Below, in pieces: positions 60,101-64,000 of a DNA stretch of 64,000 bases (position 1 is its first letter; the number at the start of each line of letters is the position of its first letter). The notes under the pieces were generated by a model. The model searched no databases and was not told the DNA's origin. It worked only from the letters and a program-made list of their open reading frames with translations. A program made the translations under genes and the position numbers. The stretch is from positions 6,894,279 through 6,958,278 of the forward strand of contig CM021314.1 of NCBI GenBank assembly GCA_010645155.1, written 5' to 3'. The stretch comes from Tigriopus japonicus. Its lineage: Eukaryota > Arthropoda > Copepoda > Harpacticoida > Harpacticidae.

Positions 60101-61449
60101 AAGCCATCAAAGAATCTTTCCACTTACATTTGGTCCCCCTTGGCATGGCTCTTCAGGAGTCCAGGTTTGTTTGGCAACCTGAAGGGACAAAGCCAAATCG
60201 GATAAATGGCCACACTCTCGTCAAAGAACTCCAAGGCTCCTGTGGTCTCGTCGATAGGCACGAGCATATCCTGGAAATGACAGAACCCACTGAGTAAATG
60301 ATATTCGAGTACTTAGTTTGAAGAGGAGCTCTCGTGATAAGTCTCACTTGAATCATGTGGTTTTCTTCGTATAGCTTTTTGATGGTTTCTCCTTGAGTAA
60401 GTTTCAGCAGTGAAACTTTGGGTGGGATCAGCCATCCCAACAGATAACGGAAAACTACATTATTTCCAAACGGAATGATATCTTGGATCTCCCAGAAAAT
60501 GGATCTTGAATGACGATGGTAGTATTCGCGTAAAGGAATGTACTCAATGGTTTTTCCTCGATCCAAGAAGGACTCGACATGCTTGAAGAACCAAGGTTTG
60601 TGCCATGTGCCAATAGAATTGAGTCTCTGGGGCTCACAACTGTCCACCATTTCGCCTTTCATGACCACACAAGCACTTGGGGAAAAGGCCAGACATTCAA
60701 TAAATTCTGCAGGTAACCCATTTTTGGCATCTTTGCCGATTTCGTCCTTCATCATCTGAAATCGGTCAAAATCAAAATGATGTTCTTCTAGATTTTTAAG
60801 CAAGGAAAAGAAAAAAGCGATTATACGTACCTGGACAGCTTCTTTAAACGAATGAACGGGAATGTACTCCATTTTAATAAAGCGTTTTGCAGGAATGATT
60901 CTAATTTTAGCCGCAGTTAAAAAACCTAAAGTTCCATAAGACCACGGGACGGCGTAAAATAAGTCAGAATTATCTGACTCTGAGCAAGTGACCACATTTC
61001 CATCAGAAGTCACAAGTTCATATGACTCGCAAACATGCTGAAATACAAGAAGTATCTTTTGTTACTAGAACTACAACAGATCATTGTTTGTGCCTTCTTG
61101 TAAACCTTCTTAGTACTCTAGTGATGGGCTGAAGGGGCTCATAACCGAAACCAAAATCAGTTGACTACAAATTTTTGTTTTTGGACAATTCACTTTAAAA
61201 TTGATATTGCTCATGTGTTCGATGTTGGGTAATCCCAAATTGAAAAAAAAAATCTTCCGTAATTTCGACTGAAAGGCACCTACCTGAAAGAGGCCGTATT
61301 TATGTGACGAAGTTTCGATCCCTGTTCCCATAACCATCCCACCCACGGTCAAATCGTCTAATTCAGGTAGAATGGGAATAGTCCACCCAAGAGGTTCCAA
61401 TGTGCGCGACAATTGTCCCATGGTGACTTGAGGTTCACAGGTGACCGTC
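57164..61449 (-). CDS. DHCR24: Delta(24)-sterol reductase (5' exons missing)
   Basis: Minus-strand exons 61449-61284, 61037-60831, 60755-60348, 60270-60128, 60050-59952 and 57317-57164 join in frame to 391 residues, matching the last three quarters of the roughly 516-residue family. The enzyme is an FAD-dependent ER reductase that reduces the delta24 double bond of desmosterol to make cholesterol. Landmarks are [18 protein letters not shown] (FAD domain), [48 protein letters not shown] and [16 protein letters not shown]. One intron spans 57318-59951 (2.6 kb). The N-terminal membrane segment and first part of the FAD domain were not found up to 64000 and probably lie beyond the window. Arthropods cannot make sterols de novo, so it most likely serves conversion of dietary sterols. 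Confidence 0.93.
57318..59951 (-). other. Large DHCR24 intron
   Basis: AT-rich, with no coding exon recognised. It contains an imperfect foldback element carrying TTAGG-like repeats (58674-58897). The donor (GG/GTAAGA) at 59951 and acceptor (GGCAG/G) at 57318 preserve the frame between LKKKG and FQMLYAD. Confidence 0.8.
58674..58897. mobile_element. Foldback element carrying TTAGG-like repeats
   Basis: The left arm, from GATGTGGCTCC through ATCTCACTG to GGTTGCGTGA, is mirrored on the right by TCACGCAACTTAGG, CACTGTGAGATAATAG and GAGGCTCCATC, with small gaps. Between the arms (58748-58835) are TTAGG-rich units, including three perfect tandem copies of AGGTT. No target duplication is clear. 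It may be a MITE that has captured or expanded telomere-like sequence. Confidence 0.55.
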
Positions 61450-61730
61450 CTACGAAAAAAACAGACATTAAATCACCAGTGACTCCTCTTGGTGCATTTG
61501 TTGATTGATGGTCAGAGCGCTCAGAATCGCGGCTTTGAAATCCCTTTGTCACCAAAATAGAGATTTTTTTTTTTTGGATTATTGGTGCTAGGGTCGGATG
61601 TTTGAGCCACGCCCGACCACTGAAGTCAGCCATTACGTAGATCAAATATTCCCGATAAGCAATATCAAGTCCGGGATCAGAATGGTTCTCCGTCTGTGGT
61701 TGTTGATTGACGTCTAAAAGTTTTTTCAGA

Positions 61731-61806
61731 AAGGTCGGGGAGCAGAGTCGAACCTGCGACCCCTCTCACTATAGGGAACTGCGCTAACCAAGACGGCACA
61801 GCACAC
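61731..61806 (-). mobile_element. tRNA-derived SINE head or tRNA pseudogene
   Basis: On the minus strand the segment has an A-box-like GCCGTCTTGGTTAGCGCAG and, after a spacer, a B-box GCAGGTTCGACTCTGC with an exact 5-bp T-arm stem. The acceptor-stem halves do not pair and the anticodon arm is poor, so it is not a functional tRNA. It looks like the RNA polymerase III promoter head of a SINE. The body and ends were not delimited. Confidence 0.55.
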
Positions 61807-62869
61807 CTTTTCAAATTAATCCCTTAGTTTATATTTTACTTCGGGGGCGTGGCACGTTTTCATCTTGAAAGTAGTCTAGCCTAAACTTTTTTCCCTCAAT
61901 AGCTTTTTTTTTCAACCCATACAAAAAGCTCGCGTAATGCTTGGGGATTTTGCTTCATATTTTGATACCACTGACATCACCCAAGCGAAATAAAGCATTC
62001 CGCCCGTTTCTAGGGAAAAGGAATTCCAAAAGTGAATAAATCTCTTTTAGAGAGAAGAAACTTTTGCAATAATCACCGAAAGGTCTTGAAATCATTCTCA
62101 TTTATCTTTGAATACCCGTTAGAGCGCATTAGCACATATTGGCAACTAACAATCAACTTAAAAGGCCAATTTAAATTTGATTTTTTTAAGAATTTTCAAT
62201 TCTTTCTTCCAAGGCACCAAATGCATCAGCATAATTTCTTGTCTTGGTTTCCCATTTCTGCCTGACTTTGTAGAAAATAAGTTAAATTACACCATGGAAA
62301 GGGTCGAAGGAAATTAGACAAAAAATCAGAAAGGAAATGGTTCTCCTAATTTGGAAAAAAGTAAGAATTACTCTGCAACCAGGAGTTGCTCCGAATTTCA
62401 GTTGATCGCAAGTTCTCAAATTCCAAATTTGATTAATATTTACGGAACAGATGGCAATACTACAGGGTTGGCCACTGGCTAATCAATGGCCAATAACTGA
62501 AAGGTTTGAATGAAATAGCGTTGAAGCAATCACAAAGGCTCTTGAAAAACTTTAGTTGTCTTGTGCTTCATTATGAAAATCTTGCCATATGGAGAGCCAA
62601 ATTTTGCCTAAAATATTTCAGTCTCAAGTATTTCATTTCTTGAAAAATTATTTAAAAATCATGACATGATCGTGTCCTTAGACATGACGAGTGCGTCCAA
62701 GAACATCGTCAAAGAGGGGCTCAGATTGTCGTTACGAAGTTTGAGAATTTTTGAAAATACCGATTACGTTCTACTTTCCTTGAGGAACATTTCGAAACTT
62801 TTCGAATGCATATTTTAATTTTCAGCACAATAAAAAACGGAGCCCAAAGTTCTTTCCTTTTAAGTTCAA

Positions 62870-63060
62870 GCATGAGGAGGCACAAACTAAATGACGGACA
62901 GTAACTCTCTTATTGCAAGATCTTGCAAGGGGTCTACCGAATTCATTTTCAGTCTGCACTTGCCTGAATTGTAAAGTCGCATAACTTTTGACTCCGCTGT
63001 TTGATTGAGCCAAAAATGGCTGGCAAATTCCTTGTCTCCTCTTTTAAGACCTTTAAATTG
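62870..63060. repeat. Fragment related to the foldback family
   Basis: It contains GCATAACTTTTGACTCCG followed by GTTTGATTGAGCCAAAAATGG, matching the right arm of the 434-bp foldback element (GCATAACTTTTGTCTCCG, then GTTCGATTGAGCTGAAAATTG) at most positions. The left arm is largely lost. Confidence 0.5.
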
Positions 63061-63477
63061 TAGTAAATTCTCTTGAATTTGAGCAAGGATGCTAAATTTT
63101 ATCCATAAAAATAGCGTAGTCTCTGGTGCAACAAATTGTTGTCAAAAAATTGCTTCCCAAAAGAATGAGTCCTTACCGTCGCTTAATAGTGGTACAAGTT
63201 TTAAAAGTAATTGCTATTTTTCAATGTAAGCATCTGCAATTAGTATTACTTGCATTTGCTACTGAAATCAGGTAATTGTAATTGCAATCGCTTACAACAT
63301 TGCTAAAGTGGCCAAGCGTACTAGCGCGTTCATAACTGTGCCGAGTATGAGGGACGGATTGAAGCTGTAGGGAGAACCCCCTTTGCGAAAGGAAGCAATT
63401 GGTTACGGATGAAGAATCTTTTAGTGGCATGTATGATGTCAAGTCAGGTGTTCATTTTCTTTATTTCTCCTCTCCAG

Positions 63478-64000
63478 AAGTTTAGAACAAAAGCCAGTAT
63501 TTCTTCATATGCTGATGACACAAAATTAGCTTGTGGAAGGAATGGTCAGGACTCAAAATGTTTAGTAGATGACTTGGAGAAAGTCTACTCTTGAGTTGGC
63601 GAGAGTAACATGGCATTAAACGGGATGAAATTCCGCACAATGACGTATGGGGCGTCAAAATTAGATGTTCCGCTCAAAGACAATAGAGGTTGTGATATTG
63701 AGCAGGTATCGTCCATGAGGGATTTGGGAGTTGTCGTCCAAAATGATTGAAAGTTTGATGAGCATATCCAGTGCAAAGTGGGGAAGGCATTTCAAACGTG
63801 CGGCTGGATCTATCGCACTTTCAAGTCCAGAGATAGTATTACGATGCTAACTCTGTTCAAGTCGATTGTTCAACCGCATCTTGAATATGCCTCACCCATT
63901 TGGGCTCCAATGAGTTCGGCAGGTTTGCAAAAGGTCGAGCAGGTCCAAAGATGTTTTACTAGGAACATCACAGGAATGAGAGAGCTCTCGTATTGGGAGA
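63478..64000 (+). pseudogene. Non-LTR retrotransposon reverse transcriptase, broken
   Basis: Reading in one main frame gives the RT active-site block SYADDTKL, then DLGVVV (palm/thumb region) and LEYASPIWAP, KVEQVQRC (LINE RT C-terminal signatures). In-frame stops at about 63592 and 63748 show that it is inactive. It runs off the right edge. The pattern fits Jockey/CR1-like LINEs, but the clade is not certain. Confidence 0.82.

Larger units (their letters stand above)
61450..63477. other. Upstream intron or flank of DHCR24
   Basis: I searched the minus strand for the missing N-terminal exons and found none. The stretch holds a tRNA-like SINE (61731-61806), a foldback-family fragment (62870-63060) and AT-rich sequence. 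It is probably a long 5' intron of DHCR24. Confidence 0.45.

Noticed and set aside
61731..61806. Functional tRNA gene
   Set aside because: The acceptor stem does not pair and the anticodon arm is poor; only the internal promoter boxes are convincing.

Overview
This is a eukaryotic, arthropod-type window. I infer a crustacean, probably a copepod-like genome, but cannot prove the species. Supporting signs are spliced genes with mostly very short GT-AG introns (about 54-91 nt, many at 67-77), a stoned locus with two consecutive ORFs (the arrangement known from Drosophila), TTAGG-like arrays, a Ty3/gypsy element with a tRNA-Ser type primer site, and CLIP-type serine protease homologues. I resolved exon models by hand from reading-frame continuity and splice consensus; all of the multi-exon models below close in frame.

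Layout. 1-15.5 kb is gene-poor, with simple repeats and one doubtful signal-peptide exon on the minus strand. 15.5-20.0 kb is a decayed Ty3/gypsy retrotransposon (LTR, PBS, zinc knuckles, protease, RT, RNase H, integrase tail). A 1,096-bp non-autonomous hAT-like element sits inside its integrase tail, flanked by an 8-bp target duplication. 21.7-22.1 kb is a 434-bp foldback element with a 7-bp duplication; diverged relatives lie near 26.5 and 63 kb. 22.9-24.8 kb (-) is an intronless membrane-anchored serine carboxypeptidase of the CPVL type. 24.9-33.0 kb is mostly empty. 33.0-35.6 kb (+) is an eight-exon PH-domain protein. 37.1-39.6 kb (+) is prolidase (PEPD), with an upstream in-frame exon that looks like a mitochondrial presequence. 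39.7-41.1 kb (-) is a tektin, tail-to-tail with PEPD. 42.3-44.0 kb (-) is an eight-exon cathepsin D-like protease, bracketed by two copies of a 113-bp repeat.

45.1-52.1 kb (+) is the main discovery candidate: stoned A (1,018 codons, DPF repeats) followed 34 nt later by stoned B/stonin (NPF motifs, stonin and mu homology domains). The stoned A ORF has no internal methionine codon, and the last 1,035 nt before the stoned B AUG contain no AUG in any frame. This argues for one dicistronic mRNA decoded by scanning or reinitiation. Both proteins would serve endocytic synaptic-vesicle recycling.

52.9-53.9 kb (+) holds two tandem Ly6/three-finger GPI-type proteins. 54.5-56.1 kb (+) is a CLIP-type serine protease homologue whose catalytic Ser is Gly. 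56.2-57.1 kb (+) is a putative secreted Thr-rich protein. 57.2-61.4 kb (-) is the C-terminal three quarters of DHCR24 (delta24-sterol reductase); its large intron carries a foldback element with telomere-like repeats. A tRNA-like SINE lies at 61.7 kb and a broken non-LTR reverse transcriptase runs off the right edge.
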